A stretch of 21,365 bases of DNA from Betaproteobacteria bacterium (GCA_023266245.1 JAHFRO010000019.1:8107-29471); one strand, 5' to 3'. Counted from the first letter of the stretch, positions 13,322 through 21,256 are shown. Notes: generated by a model not told the origin, from the letters alone. Made by a program: numbers and translations.

Positions 13322-15001
13322 TCAGCGCGGGGCGACTTCAGCCGCCGCGCCGTAAGGGGCGAGTTCCGCGGGCGGCACGCGGTGCGCCTTCGCGATATTG
13401 CGCGAGATCGCGATCAATGGCACCAGCCCGGCGGCAACGATCGCAAGCGACGCTGTAGAAGCCTCCGCCAGGCGCTCGTCTTGCGCCAGGGTATAGACTT
13501 GGGTCGCCAGCGTATCGAAGTTGAACGGCCTCATCACCAGGGTCGCGGGCAATTCTTTCATCACATCCACGAATACGAGCAGCCCAGCGGTAAACAACCC
13601 GCGCGCGACGATCGGCACGTGTATGCGCAGCAGCGACTCGGCTGGCCCGCAGCCGAGGCTGCGCGCCGCATCGTCCATGCTCGGCCGCACCTTGATGAGC
13701 GAGGCCTCCACGGTTTGCAGCCCCACGGAGAAAAATCGCACGACGTAGGCGAACACCAGCGCGACAAGGCTGCCCGTGAGCAGCAATCCCGTCGAGATTC
13801 CCCAGCTCGACCTCAGCCACGCGTCGAGTGCGTTGTCGAACTGCGCCAGCGGAATCAGGACACCGACCGCAATCACCAGGCCGGGCACGGCGTATCCGAG
13901 GCTTACCAGACGGTTCAGGCCAAGGCTGAACACGCCCGGATAGAGACGCGCGTTATAGGCCATCAGCACAGCAAGAGCCACCAGCAGCGCGGAAGTGATG
14001 GCGGCGAGCGTCACGCTGTTGAGCACCAGCTGCACGAAACGCAGTCCGAACTGGGCATCGCCTTCGTTGATCGCCATGTCAAGCAGCAGGCCCCCGGGCA
14101 GCAGGAAGCCGAGCACGAGCGGGATCGCGCACGTCACAGTGGCCGCCGCAGCCCACGCGCGAGCGAGCCGCTGGCGCGAAGGCGGGCGCGTCCGCTGCGA
14201 GGTTTCATGGTAACGCTTGCGGCCACGACTCAGACGCTCGAGGAACAGCACCAACAGCACAAAGCCCAGCAGCGCAGCCGAAAGTTGCGCCGAGACGACC
14301 CTGTCCCCCATCGAAAACCACGCCTGATAGATGCCGGTGGTGAACGTCGGCACGCCGAAGTAGGCCACGGCGCCGAAATCGGCGATGGTTTCCATCAGGG
14401 CGAGCGCGGCGCCGGCTGCCACAGCCGGGCGCGCGAGCGGCAGCGCCACACGAAAGAAGCTGCCCATGCTCCCCAGTCCAAGGATGCGACCGGCCTCGAG
14501 CAGGCTCACCGAGCGCTCGAGAAATGCGGCGCGCGCGAGCAGGTAAACATAGGGATACAAGACGAGGATGAACATGGCGATAGCCCCACCCAGCGAGCGA
14601 ACGTCGGGAAACCAGTAGTCCTCCTTGGACCACCCCGTCACGTCGCGCAGCGACGTCTGCACCGGGCCGACGAACTGCAGGAAGTCGGTGTAGACGAAGG
14701 CGATCACGTATGCCGGCATCGCGAGCGGCAGGATCAAGGACCATTCGAACACGCGCCTGCCGGGAAACTCGTGCATGGTGGTGAGCCATGCGGTGGTCAC
14801 GCCCACCGTGACCACGCCGATGCCGACGCCGATCAGGAGCCAGAAGGTATTTGCCGCGTATTCGGGCAGGACCGTTTGTGCCAGATGTCCCCACACGCCG
14901 GGGGTGCCCTCGGCGAACAAATTGACGAGCACACTCGCCACCGGCAGTGCGCACAACGTGCCGATCAACGTAGCGAGGGCGGTGAGCCGACCCAGTCGCA
15001 T
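13322..15001 (-). CDS. Ferric-iron ABC transporter permease (FbpB-like, two fused permease domains)
   Basis: This is an inner-membrane channel subunit for Fe(III) import. From the ATG at 15001 the product has 559 residues and about 12 hydrophobic helices in two BPD_transp_1 domains. Each carries an EAA loop that docks the ATPase: EAGRILGLGSMGSFFRVALP in the first half and DAARSLGCGPAESLLRIHVP in the second. This duplicated layout and length are typical of FbpB/SfuB. A longer reading to 15127 is open but would run through the divergent ATPase start and the Fur box, so I prefer 15001 (MRLGRLTALATLIG). The gene converges with the binding-protein gene and diverges from the ATPase gene. Confidence 0.9.
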   Translation of the reverse strand: MRLGRLTALATLIGTLCALPVASVLVNLFAEGTPGVWGHLAQTVLPEYAANTFWLLIGVGIGVVTVGVTTAWLTTMHEFPGRRVFEWSLILPLAMPAYVIAFVYTDFLQFVGPVQTSLRDVTGWSKEDYWFPDVRSLGGAIAMFILVLYPYVYLLARAAFLERSVSLLEAGRILGLGSMGSFFRVALPLARPAVAAGAALALMETIADFGAVAYFGVPTFTTGIYQAWFSMGDRVVSAQLSAALLGFVLLVLFLERLSRGRKRYHETSQRTRPPSRQRLARAWAAAATVTCAIPLVLGFLLPGGLLLDMAINEGDAQFGLRFVQLVLNSVTLAAITSALLVALAVLMAYNARLYPGVFSLGLNRLVSLGYAVPGLVIAVGVLIPLAQFDNALDAWLRSSWGISTGLLLTGSLVALVFAYVVRFFSVGLQTVEASLIKVRPSMDDAARSLGCGPAESLLRIHVPIVARGLFTAGLLVFVDVMKELPATLVMRPFNFDTLATQVYTLAQDERLAEASTASLAIVAAGLVPLIAISRNIAKAHRVPPAELAPYGAAAEVAPR

Positions 15002-15020
15002 ATACCCCGGACAGAAAGCG

Positions 15021-15077
15021 TGGCAAAAGTTGGGAATGAGATTTATTATTATACGTATGTCTCTGAATTTACGTGAA
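15021..15077. promoter_or_regulatory. Divergent promoters of permease and ATPase with one Fur-like box
   Basis: AATGAGATTTATTATTATA (15035-15053) resembles a Fur box of the AATGAGAATTATTATT type. On the minus strand, TTCACG (15077 to 15072), an 18-base spacer and TATAAT (15053 to 15048) point at the permease gene. On the plus strand a weaker TGGCAA (15021-15026), a 17-base spacer and TATTAT (15044-15049) point at the ATPase gene. Both -10 hexamers fall inside the Fur-like box, so one bound repressor could silence both. Confidence 0.55.
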
Positions 15078-16172
15078 TCCGGTAAAAGCGCTGAGAGTGA
15101 CGGCTGCCTGATTGCTGACCCGCTCACTCTGCCGCTGCTTGCGATCAGCGGATTGCGCCACGCCTACGGGTCCAACGTAGTGATCAAGGGCCTGTCATTC
15201 AGCCTGAACAAGGGAACGATCGGCTGCTTGCTGGGCGCGAGCGGTTGCGGCAAGACCACCGTGCTTCGGTGCATCGCGGGTTTCGAGCCGGTACAGGCGG
15301 GCGAGATCTGGCTCAACGGCCATCTGGTCAGCCGGCGCGGTGTGCTGGTGTCGACCGAAGCGCGCCACGTCGGCATGGTGTTCCAGGATTACGCGCTCTT
15401 CCCACACCTCACGGTCGCGGAGAACGTCGCCTTCGGGTTGCGTGACGGGGACCGCGCCGCACGCGCGCATCGGGTGAATGAAGTGCTCGAGATCGTCAGG
15501 CTCACTGAGTTGCGGGACCACTACCCCGACGAGCTTTCCGGGGGCCAGCAGCAGCGCGTCGCACTCGCGCGCGCCCTGGCGCCGCGGCCCGACCTGTTGC
15601 TGCTCGACGAGCCGTTTTCCAACCTCGACGTCGAACTGCGCGCGCGACTCAGTGTCGAGGTCCGGGAAATCCTCAAGGAGCAGAACACCACCGCCATCCT
15701 CGTTACCCACGATCAGCACGAGGCATTCAACCTCGCTGATGAAATCGGGCTCATGCGCGACGGGGTGATTGAGCAGTGGGACACGCCGTATCGGCTCTAC
15801 CACGAACCGGCAAGCCGCTTCGTCGCCGATTTCATCGGCCAGGGCATGTTCCTGCCCGGAACGGTGCTGGGCGACAACCGCGTCAGGCTCGAGCTGGGAG
15901 TGTTCCACGGCAGCATCCCGCGCGATTGGCCGCAGGGCACCGTGGTGGACGTGCTGCTGCGGCCGGACGACATCCTGCACGATGATGCCAGTCCGCTGCA
16001 GGCGCAGGTGCTGCACAAGGCGTTCCGCGGTGCCGAGTTCCTCTACACCCTGCAGCTGTCCGGCGGCGGACGCGTGATGTCGCTGGTGCCGAGCCACCAC
16101 AACCATGCGATCGGCGAGAAGATCGGCATCCGACTCGAGATCGACCACCTCGTCGCGTTCCGCCGCGAGTGA
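15057..16172 (+). CDS. Ferric-iron ABC transporter ATP-binding protein (FbpC-like)
   Basis: This is the cytoplasmic ATPase that powers Fe(III) import. From the ATG at 15057 the product has 371 residues. Walker A is GASGCGKT (60-67), the ABC signature LSGGQQQR is at 160-167, Walker B is LLLLDEP (Asp184, Glu185), and the switch His lies in LVTHDQHEAF. The C-terminal ~130 residues form a TOBE-type regulatory domain, as in FbpC, PotA and MalK. No ribosome-binding site precedes 15057, and the predicted transcription start falls on or next to it, so translation may be leaderless. An in-frame ATG at 15036, inside the Fur-like box, is the alternative. The first ~25 residues are not conserved. Confidence 0.9.
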   Translation: MSLNLRESGKSAESDGCLIADPLTLPLLAISGLRHAYGSNVVIKGLSFSLNKGTIGCLLGASGCGKTTVLRCIAGFEPVQAGEIWLNGHLVSRRGVLVSTEARHVGMVFQDYALFPHLTVAENVAFGLRDGDRAARAHRVNEVLEIVRLTELRDHYPDELSGGQQQRVALARALAPRPDLLLLDEPFSNLDVELRARLSVEVREILKEQNTTAILVTHDQHEAFNLADEIGLMRDGVIEQWDTPYRLYHEPASRFVADFIGQGMFLPGTVLGDNRVRLELGVFHGSIPRDWPQGTVVDVLLRPDDILHDDASPLQAQVLHKAFRGAEFLYTLQLSGGGRVMSLVPSHHNHAIGEKIGIRLEIDHLVAFRRE

Positions 16173-16202
16173 CCGCGGATGCGCTCAAACCCGAAAAGCA
16201 TT

Positions 16203-16311
16203 AGCCACAGAGAACACAGAGTTCACAGGGGGATACCAGGATGACACGATCGGGTTTGGGTCTTGTTGACTCTCCGTGTTCTCTGTGCTCTCTGTGGCTT
16301 GTGGTTTTTTT
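16203..16311 (+). terminator. Long inverted repeat with T tract after the ATPase gene
   Basis: AGCCACAGAGAACACAGAG (16203-16221) and CTCTGTGCTCTCTGTGGCT (16281-16299) are reverse complements with a single mismatch. They would form a 19-bp stem closing a 59-base loop. Seven T residues follow at 16305-16311, so it can act as an intrinsic terminator. The AGCCACAGAGAACACAGAG-type arm recurs as an intergenic element in many proteobacterial genomes, so it may also be a dispersed repeat. Confidence 0.65.
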
Positions 16312-16343
16312 ATCGGCGTTAATCGGCGTTCATCGGCGGCTAA
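16312..16343. repeat. Three tandem ATCGGCG units
   Basis: TATCGGCGTT, AATCGGCGTT and CATCGGCGGC follow each other directly, each 10 bases long with core ATCGGCG. They abut the T tract of the long inverted repeat and end about 10 bases before the mltB stop. The combination looks like one composite intergenic repeat. Confidence 0.6.
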
Positions 16344-16352
16344 TTTTCAGTT

Positions 16353-17348
16353 CTAGCGCCCGGGCTTCATCTGCGCGCGCAGCTCCCGCGCAAGCTCGTA
16401 GACCGCGAGCGCGTAGTTGACGCTGCGGTTGTAACACGTGATCACGTAGAAGTTGTTGAGCCCCAGCCAGTACTGGGGGCCCTGGTTCGATTCAACCATG
16501 AACAATGCCGCCTCTGCGTCCTCCGCGACCGGCGCCAGCGGCGTAATCCCCTGCTGCTGCAGCTCTGCCACTTTGAGTTGCGGCTTGAGTCCGGCAGCGA
16601 TCACGGCCTCGACGTCGGTTTCCCCTATCTCGGCAGGCACAACGATCGGCTCGCCCGCGCGCCAGCCGAATGACTTGTAGTAGTTGGCAATGCTGCCGAC
16701 CGCGTCGGCCGCAGTACTCCACAGATCACGCTTGCCGTCGCCGTTGAAATCCACTGCGAACCGCCGGTAGCTGCTTGGCAGGAATTGCGGAATGCCCATC
16801 GCGCCGGCGTACGAACCCCTCCGGCCCAGCGCATTGAAGCCCGCCTCTCTCGCCAGCAGCAGGTACTCCTCGAGCTCGCCGCGAAACAACTCGGCGCGCG
16901 GCGGGTAATGAAAAGCCAGCGTCGCCAGCGCCTCGAGCACCCCGAACGAGCCGGTGTTACGGCCATACAGGGTTTCGATGCCGATGGTGGCGACGATGAT
17001 CTCCTCGGGCACGCCGAACTCTGTCCTGGCACGGGCAAGCGCCGGCGCATTCTGTTCCCAGAACCGGACGCCTCCCGCGATACGTGCGGTGTCCACGTAG
17101 CGGCTGCGGAACTCGTACCAGGGGCGCGCCGTGATCGGCGCCGAGATCGCGCGGATGACCGCGGGTCGCGCCCGGATTTGCGAAAACATCCGCCGCAGCC
17201 GCTCGCGCTCGAACTGGTGCCTTTGCACCATGTCTTCTATGAAAGCCTCGATATCCGGGGACAGCTTCTGCGCGATCGCGGGAGCGGCCACGCCCCACAG
17301 CAACAGCCCCGCAATCAACAACGTAAGCAGTGGCTGGAACCGGAACAT
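16353..17348 (-). CDS. mltB: Membrane-bound lytic murein transglycosylase B family
   Basis: MltB cleaves the MurNAc-GlcNAc bond of peptidoglycan and forms 1,6-anhydroMurNAc. The 331-residue product has a signal peptide cleaved after AIA26. The SLT_2 catalytic domain carries the catalytic Glu125 in ATIGIETLYGRNTG, plus GAMGIPQFLPSSYRRFAVDF. The EF-hand-like Ca-binding loop is DFNGDGKRDLW. The C-terminal PQYWLGLNNFYVITCYNRS-type ending is typical. E. coli MltB is a lipoprotein, but here no lipobox Cys is seen, so this version should be soluble in the periplasm. The gene lies just downstream of tRNA-Ser and serS on the same strand. Confidence 0.92.
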   Translation of the reverse strand: MFRFQPLLTLLIAGLLLWGVAAPAIAQKLSPDIEAFIEDMVQRHQFERERLRRMFSQIRARPAVIRAISAPITARPWYEFRSRYVDTARIAGGVRFWEQNAPALARARTEFGVPEEIIVATIGIETLYGRNTGSFGVLEALATLAFHYPPRAELFRGELEEYLLLAREAGFNALGRRGSYAGAMGIPQFLPSSYRRFAVDFNGDGKRDLWSTAADAVGSIANYYKSFGWRAGEPIVVPAEIGETDVEAVIAAGLKPQLKVAELQQQGITPLAPVAEDAEAALFMVESNQGPQYWLGLNNFYVITCYNRSVNYALAVYELARELRAQMKPGR

Positions 17349-17400
17349 CAGGGTCTACCGGGATCGGATCCGAAGCTCGATCGGAGGCGGGAGAGCAGAC

Positions 17401-17490
17401 TGGCGGAGAGGGTGGGATTCGAACCCACGATACGCTTGCGCGTATACCGGTTTTCGAGACCGGCCCGTTCAACCGCTCCGGCACCTCTCC
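17401..17490 (-). tRNA. serX: tRNA-Ser (anticodon CGA)
   Basis: The minus strand from 17490 folds as a class II tRNA of 90 bases. The acceptor stem GGAGAGG pairs with CCTCTCC (17405-17411). The anticodon stem CCGGT/ACCGG closes the loop CTCGAAA, with anticodon CGA at 17456-17454, reading UCG serine codons. A long variable arm (TACGCGCAAGCGTA) is typical of tRNA-Ser. The T arm is GTGGG-TTCGAAT-CCCAC. Discriminator G and an encoded CCA (17403-17401) complete it. It lies 43 bases downstream of serS and 52 bases before the mltB ATG, both on the same strand. The symbol is only a naming suggestion. Confidence 0.95.
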
Positions 17491-17533
17491 CAAGAAGCGA
17501 AGGCGCGATTCTACCAACGCATACCGGGCTCGC

Positions 17534-18844
17534 CTAGCGCGCCTTGATGGTGGTCGTGCCGCCCATGTAGGGCCGCAGCACCTGCGGCACCGTGACGCTG
17601 CCGTCCGCGTTCTGGTAATTCTCCAACACGGCAATCAGCGTGCGCCCTACTGCCAACCCCGAGCCGTTCAGGGTGTGGACAAGTTCCGACTTGCCTTTCT
17701 CATTGCGGAAGCGCGCCTGTATGCGGCGTGCCTGGAATGCCTCGAAGTTGCTGCACGAGGAAATTTCCCGGTAGGCCTTCTGACCCGGCAGCCACACCTC
17801 GATGTCGTAGGTCTTGGCCGCCGCGAAACCCATGTCGCCCGTGCACAGCACCACCACGCGGTACGGCAGTTCGAGTTTCTTGAGAATCGCTTCGGCGTGT
17901 GCCGTCAGCTCCTCCAGCACGTCATAGGACTTCTGAGGGTGCACGATCTGCACCAGCTCGACCTTGTCGAACTGGTGCTGTCGGATCATGCCGCGCGTGT
18001 CCTTGCCGTAAGAACCCGCCTCGGAGCGGAAGCACGGCGTATGGCAGACGAATTTGAGCGGTAGTTTGTCGCCGGCGATGATCTCGTCGCGCACGATGTT
18101 GGTAACTGGAACCTCGGCCGTCGGGATCAAGAACATTCTTTTCGGATACTGCATCTCAGTGGCAACCAGCCCCGCCGACGGTCGTTTGACTTCGAACAAA
18201 TCTTGCTCAAACTTGGGTAGTTGTCCTGTTCCCTGCATGCTTTCCGCGTTGACGATATAGGGGGCGTACACTTCCGTATATCCATGCTCTTGGGTGTGGA
18301 CATCGAGCATGAACTGGGTGAGCGCGCGATGCAGCCGCGCCACCTCGCCCCGCATCAGGACGAAGCGGGCGCCGCTGATCTTGGAGGCCGCATCGAAATC
18401 GAGCCCAAGCGCCGCGCCGACGTCCACATGGTCCTTCACCGGAAATTCGAACGCGCGCGGCGTGCCGACCCTGCGAGCCTCGGCATTCTCGTCGGGCGAC
18501 CTGCCGGCCGGCACGCTGGCGTGGGGAATATTCGGGACGTCGAGCAAAAAGTCGTTCAGCTTGCCCTGGATGTCCGCGAGCCGCTGCTCCAATCCTTTCA
18601 GCCGGTCGGCCTGGGCATTGACCTCGGCCACCAGCTGAGACGCGTCTTCGCCTATGGCTTTCGACTGGCCGACCTGCTTGGAAAGCTGGTTGCGCTTGGC
18701 CTGCAGCTCCTGCGTCTCGGTCTGGACCGCCTTGCGCTGCGCCTCGAGCGCCTCGAATGCCGCGATGTCGAGAGTCACACCGCGGTCGGCGAGTCGCTTG
18801 GCTATGCCGGCGAGATCACCGCGCAGTAACTGGATATCGAGCAT
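17534..18844 (-). CDS. serS: Seryl-tRNA synthetase
   Basis: SerRS charges tRNA-Ser (and tRNA-Sec) with serine. The 436-residue product has the N-terminal antiparallel coiled-coil arm that reads the long variable arm of tRNA-Ser (about residues 30-105, QRKAVQTETQELQAKRNQLS). A class II catalytic core follows, with motif 2 (CFRSEAGSYGKDTRGMIRQHQF) and motif 3 (GSGLAVGRTLIAVLENYQ). Length matches E. coli SerRS (430). The ATG at 18844 starts the usual MLDIQLLR. In its leader (minus strand) lies a hairpin, GGAAGAA-5 nt-TTCTTCC (18859-18877). A weak -10, GATAAT, lies at 18891-18886. In many betaproteobacteria serS directly follows rarA, but here an opposing gene lies between them. Confidence 0.96.
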   Translation of the reverse strand: MLDIQLLRGDLAGIAKRLADRGVTLDIAAFEALEAQRKAVQTETQELQAKRNQLSKQVGQSKAIGEDASQLVAEVNAQADRLKGLEQRLADIQGKLNDFLLDVPNIPHASVPAGRSPDENAEARRVGTPRAFEFPVKDHVDVGAALGLDFDAASKISGARFVLMRGEVARLHRALTQFMLDVHTQEHGYTEVYAPYIVNAESMQGTGQLPKFEQDLFEVKRPSAGLVATEMQYPKRMFLIPTAEVPVTNIVRDEIIAGDKLPLKFVCHTPCFRSEAGSYGKDTRGMIRQHQFDKVELVQIVHPQKSYDVLEELTAHAEAILKKLELPYRVVVLCTGDMGFAAAKTYDIEVWLPGQKAYREISSCSNFEAFQARRIQARFRNEKGKSELVHTLNGSGLAVGRTLIAVLENYQNADGSVTVPQVLRPYMGGTTTIKAR

Positions 18845-18858
18845 GTCGTTTTCGTATT

Positions 18859-18877
18859 GGAAGAAGCGCGTTCTTCC
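18859..18877 (-). promoter_or_regulatory. Hairpin in the serS leader
   Basis: GGAAGAA and TTCTTCC are perfect inverted arms around GCGCG, 15 bases before the serS ATG. With the -10-like GATAAT just upstream (18891 to 18886), the stem would form at the very 5' end of the serS message. No T-box or other known riboswitch is recognisable. The role is unknown. Confidence 0.35.
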
Positions 18878-18917
18878 GGCGCAACATTATCTCGGAGTTT
18901 TCCTCTGCTCGCCACTC

Positions 18918-18950
18918 TTGACAGTCCGAATGCCGGACTCTTACAGTCCG
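18918..18950 (+). promoter_or_regulatory. Promoter and palindromic operator candidate of the amidohydrolase gene
   Basis: A perfect TTGACA (18918-18923), an 18-base spacer and TACAGT (18942-18947) face the amidohydrolase gene. The spacer contains the inverted repeat AGTCCG-AATGC-CGGACT (18923-18939), and ACAGTCCG recurs as a direct copy (18921-18928 and 18943-18950). Repeats of this kind between -35 and -10 are typical of repressor sites. The regulator is unknown and not encoded in the window. Confidence 0.45.
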
Positions 18951-18982
18951 CTGCGGAATGTCAGCCTGTGCGACTCAACCCG

Positions 18983-19873
18983 ATGCCCGTCGTCAAAGCC
19001 CTCCCGTCTGAAGCGTCGACCATCCCCGGACCCGACCCGCGCACACGCACGCCCAGGGTGAAGTTCCCGCCCGGCGCATGCGACTGCCATGCCCATGTCT
19101 TCGGACCGCAGAGCCGGTTTCCGTACCTCCCGAACGCGGCCTACATCCCGCCCGATGCCCTGCCGAGCGACTATGTGCGGATGCTCAGGACCATCGGCTG
19201 CGAGCGCGCAGTGCTGGTTCAGCCGAGCATCTACGGCACGGACAACTCGGCGATGCTCGATGCAATGCGTTCAGGGATCTTTCCCTTCCGCGGCGTCGTG
19301 GTAATCGACACCGGCATCAGCGACCGGGAGCTGGAAGACATGCATAGCACCGGAGTGCGCGGGGTTCGCATCAACATCGCCTCCACGACGCCCGGCCTCA
19401 CGCTCGACGCAGCCTGGCGGCTGGCTCCACGGCTGAAGGCGCTGGGATGGCACCTTCAGTTTTTTCTCGACATCAGGATGATGCCCGATGTCGAAGAGCG
19501 CCTGGGAAAATTGCCTATTGACATCGTCATCGACCACTTCGGTCGCGTACGCGCGGCAGACGGCCTGGACGCGCCGCCGTTTCAGGCATTGCTGAAACTG
19601 CTGCGCAGGGGGAACTGCTGGGCCAAGATCATGGGGCCGTACTTTCTTTCCGACCGCAAGCCCGATTTCCCGGATGTCACTCCGTTCGCCCGGGCGGTGG
19701 TCGCAGCAGCGCCTGACCGCGTGGTGTGGGGAACCGATTGGCCGCATCCGAGCGGGCGCGATCTGATGCCGAACGACGGAACGCTTGCCGACCTGCTCGT
19801 CGACTGGATTCCTGACGAGGCGGTGAGGAAAAAGGTCCTGGTCGACAATGCGGCGCGTCTATACGGCTTCTAG
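18983..19873 (+). CDS. Amidohydrolase-superfamily metal hydrolase, LigI-like
   Basis: This is a TIM-barrel hydrolase of the amidohydrolase superfamily, most like 2-pyrone-4,6-dicarboxylate lactonases (LigI) and related lactonases. From the ATG at 18983 the product has 296 residues. It has the metal-site HxH (His36, His38 in CDCHAHVFG), an IDHFGR motif (His185), and the late catalytic Asp252 in VVWGTDWPHP with His255. Upstream in-frame starts (GTG 18968, TTG 18857) add only non-conserved residues, and no ribosome-binding site is clear for any. Its stop shares the CTAG at 19870-19873 with the stop of convergent rarA. It lies on + between rarA and serS, which normally sit together on one strand. 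The true substrate is unknown; no other aromatic-degradation genes are visible. Confidence 0.85.
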   Translation: MPVVKALPSEASTIPGPDPRTRTPRVKFPPGACDCHAHVFGPQSRFPYLPNAAYIPPDALPSDYVRMLRTIGCERAVLVQPSIYGTDNSAMLDAMRSGIFPFRGVVVIDTGISDRELEDMHSTGVRGVRINIASTTPGLTLDAAWRLAPRLKALGWHLQFFLDIRMMPDVEERLGKLPIDIVIDHFGRVRAADGLDAPPFQALLKLLRRGNCWAKIMGPYFLSDRKPDFPDVTPFARAVVAAAPDRVVWGTDWPHPSGRDLMPNDGTLADLLVDWIPDEAVRKKVLVDNAARLYGF

Positions 19874-21207
19874 TCCTTCTTCTTGTGTCCCTTGGCCTGC
19901 GCGTCAAGCTGGCGCAACCGTTGCAGGTGCTCGCGTATCCTGGCTTCCAGGCCGCGCTCTGTCGGCTCATAAAACTCGTGACGCGGCAATTCCGCGGGGA
20001 AATAGTCCTCGCCAGCAGCATAAGCATCGGGCTCGTCATGCGCGTAGCGATAGTCGCGCCCGTAGCCCAGCTCTTTCATCAACCTCGTTGGGGCGTTGCG
20101 CAGGTGTTCGGGAACCGGCCGCGATTTGTCGTTTCGCACCAGTTCCTGCACAGCGCCAAATGCGGCGTAGGCTGCATTGCTTTTAGGGGCTACCGCGAGA
20201 TAGAGTGCCGCCTCCGCCAGCGCCAGCTCGCCTTCGGGCGAGCCGAGCCGTTCATAGGTCTCGCACGCATCAAGCGCAATGCGCAGTGCGCGCGGGTCGG
20301 CGAGCCCGATGTCCTCCACCGCCATGCGCACCAGCCGCCTGCCGACATACAGTGGATCAGCGCCTCCGTCCAGCATGCGGGTAAGCCAGTAGAGCGCCGC
20401 GTCGGGCGATGATCCGCGCACGGACTTGTGCAGCGCCGAGATCTGGTCGTAGAACTGATCGCCGCCCTTGTCGAAGCGCCGCAGCCGCTGGGCCAGTGCG
20501 TTACTGACGAAGGTCTCGTCAACTTCGGTGCGCCTGGCTTCCGCCGCCGCGATGCCGATTTGCTCGAGCATGTTGTAGAGCCGCCGCGCATCGCCGTCGG
20601 CGGAACCCAGCAGCAGCTCCCGCGCGCCGGGAGCAAACGCGAGGCCGTCCAGCGCCGACCCGCGCGCGCGATCGAACAGCCGCCCGAGCTCTTCTTCGGT
20701 GAGTGGCTGCAGGACGTAGACCGCGGCCCGCGACAGCAGAGCGCTGATCACCTCGAACGAAGGGTTCTCGGTGGTCGCGCCGATGAAAGTCAGCAGCCCC
20801 CGCTCCACGTAGGGCAGGAACGCATCCTGCTGCGCCTTGTTGAAGCGGTGCGCTTCGTCTACGAACATTATGGTGTGATGCCCCGACTGCTGCAGGTTGA
20901 GTTCGGCCCGGGCCACCGCGTCGCGGATGTCCTTCACCCCCGCGAAGACCGCCGAAATCGCGATGAATTCGGCATCAAAGGCCCGCGCCATCAAGCGCGC
21001 GAGGGTGGTTTTCCCGACGCCCGGCGGCCCCCACAGGATCATGGAATGGGGCTTGCCCGCCTCAAACGCAAGCCGCAGCGGCTTGCCCGGACCGAGCAGA
21101 TGGGCCTGCCCTACGAACTCGGCGAGCGAGCGTGGGCGCAGCCGATCGGCAAGGGGCGCGCGCGGCTCGCGTTTTTCGAACAAGGAACCTATCTCAGGGT
21201 TCTTCAC
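19870..21207 (-). CDS. rarA: Replication-associated recombination protein A (RarA/MgsA)
   Basis: RarA is an AAA+ ATPase related to clamp loaders and RuvB that acts at stalled forks and gaps. In the 445-residue product, Walker A is GPPGVGKT (60-67) and Walker B is MFVDEAH (Asp117, Glu118) followed by RFNKAQQDAFLP. Sensor 1 is FIGATTENPSF. The C-terminal tetramerisation region contains the family motif RGSSPDAALYWLTRMLDGG. The length matches E. coli RarA (447). The start is a GTG at 21207 (VKNPEIGSLFEKREPRAPLADRLRP); no ATG alternative or clear ribosome-binding site was found. The tail overlaps the stop of the opposing amidohydrolase gene by four bases. Confidence 0.95.
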   Translation of the reverse strand: MKNPEIGSLFEKREPRAPLADRLRPRSLAEFVGQAHLLGPGKPLRLAFEAGKPHSMILWGPPGVGKTTLARLMARAFDAEFIAISAVFAGVKDIRDAVARAELNLQQSGHHTIMFVDEAHRFNKAQQDAFLPYVERGLLTFIGATTENPSFEVISALLSRAAVYVLQPLTEEELGRLFDRARGSALDGLAFAPGARELLLGSADGDARRLYNMLEQIGIAAAEARRTEVDETFVSNALAQRLRRFDKGGDQFYDQISALHKSVRGSSPDAALYWLTRMLDGGADPLYVGRRLVRMAVEDIGLADPRALRIALDACETYERLGSPEGELALAEAALYLAVAPKSNAAYAAFGAVQELVRNDKSRPVPEHLRNAPTRLMKELGYGRDYRYAHDEPDAYAAGEDYFPAELPRHEFYEPTERGLEARIREHLQRLRQLDAQAKGHKKKD

Positions 21208-21256
21208 GTGTGCGACGGCGGCGAGTTGGGATGCAGTTCTAGAAGGGCGCGACGAC

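Noticed and set aside
14775..15056. N-terminal extension of the ATPase reading frame
   Set aside because: It runs antisense through the permease start and the Fur-like box; ATPase homology begins only after 15057.
13382..15076. 564-residue plus-strand open frame across the permease gene
   Set aside because: Extremely Arg/Gln/His-rich translation opposite a clear two-domain permease; a shadow.
16312..16343. CRISPR-like repeats
   Set aside because: The units are 10 bases long and contiguous, without spacers, so this is not a CRISPR array.
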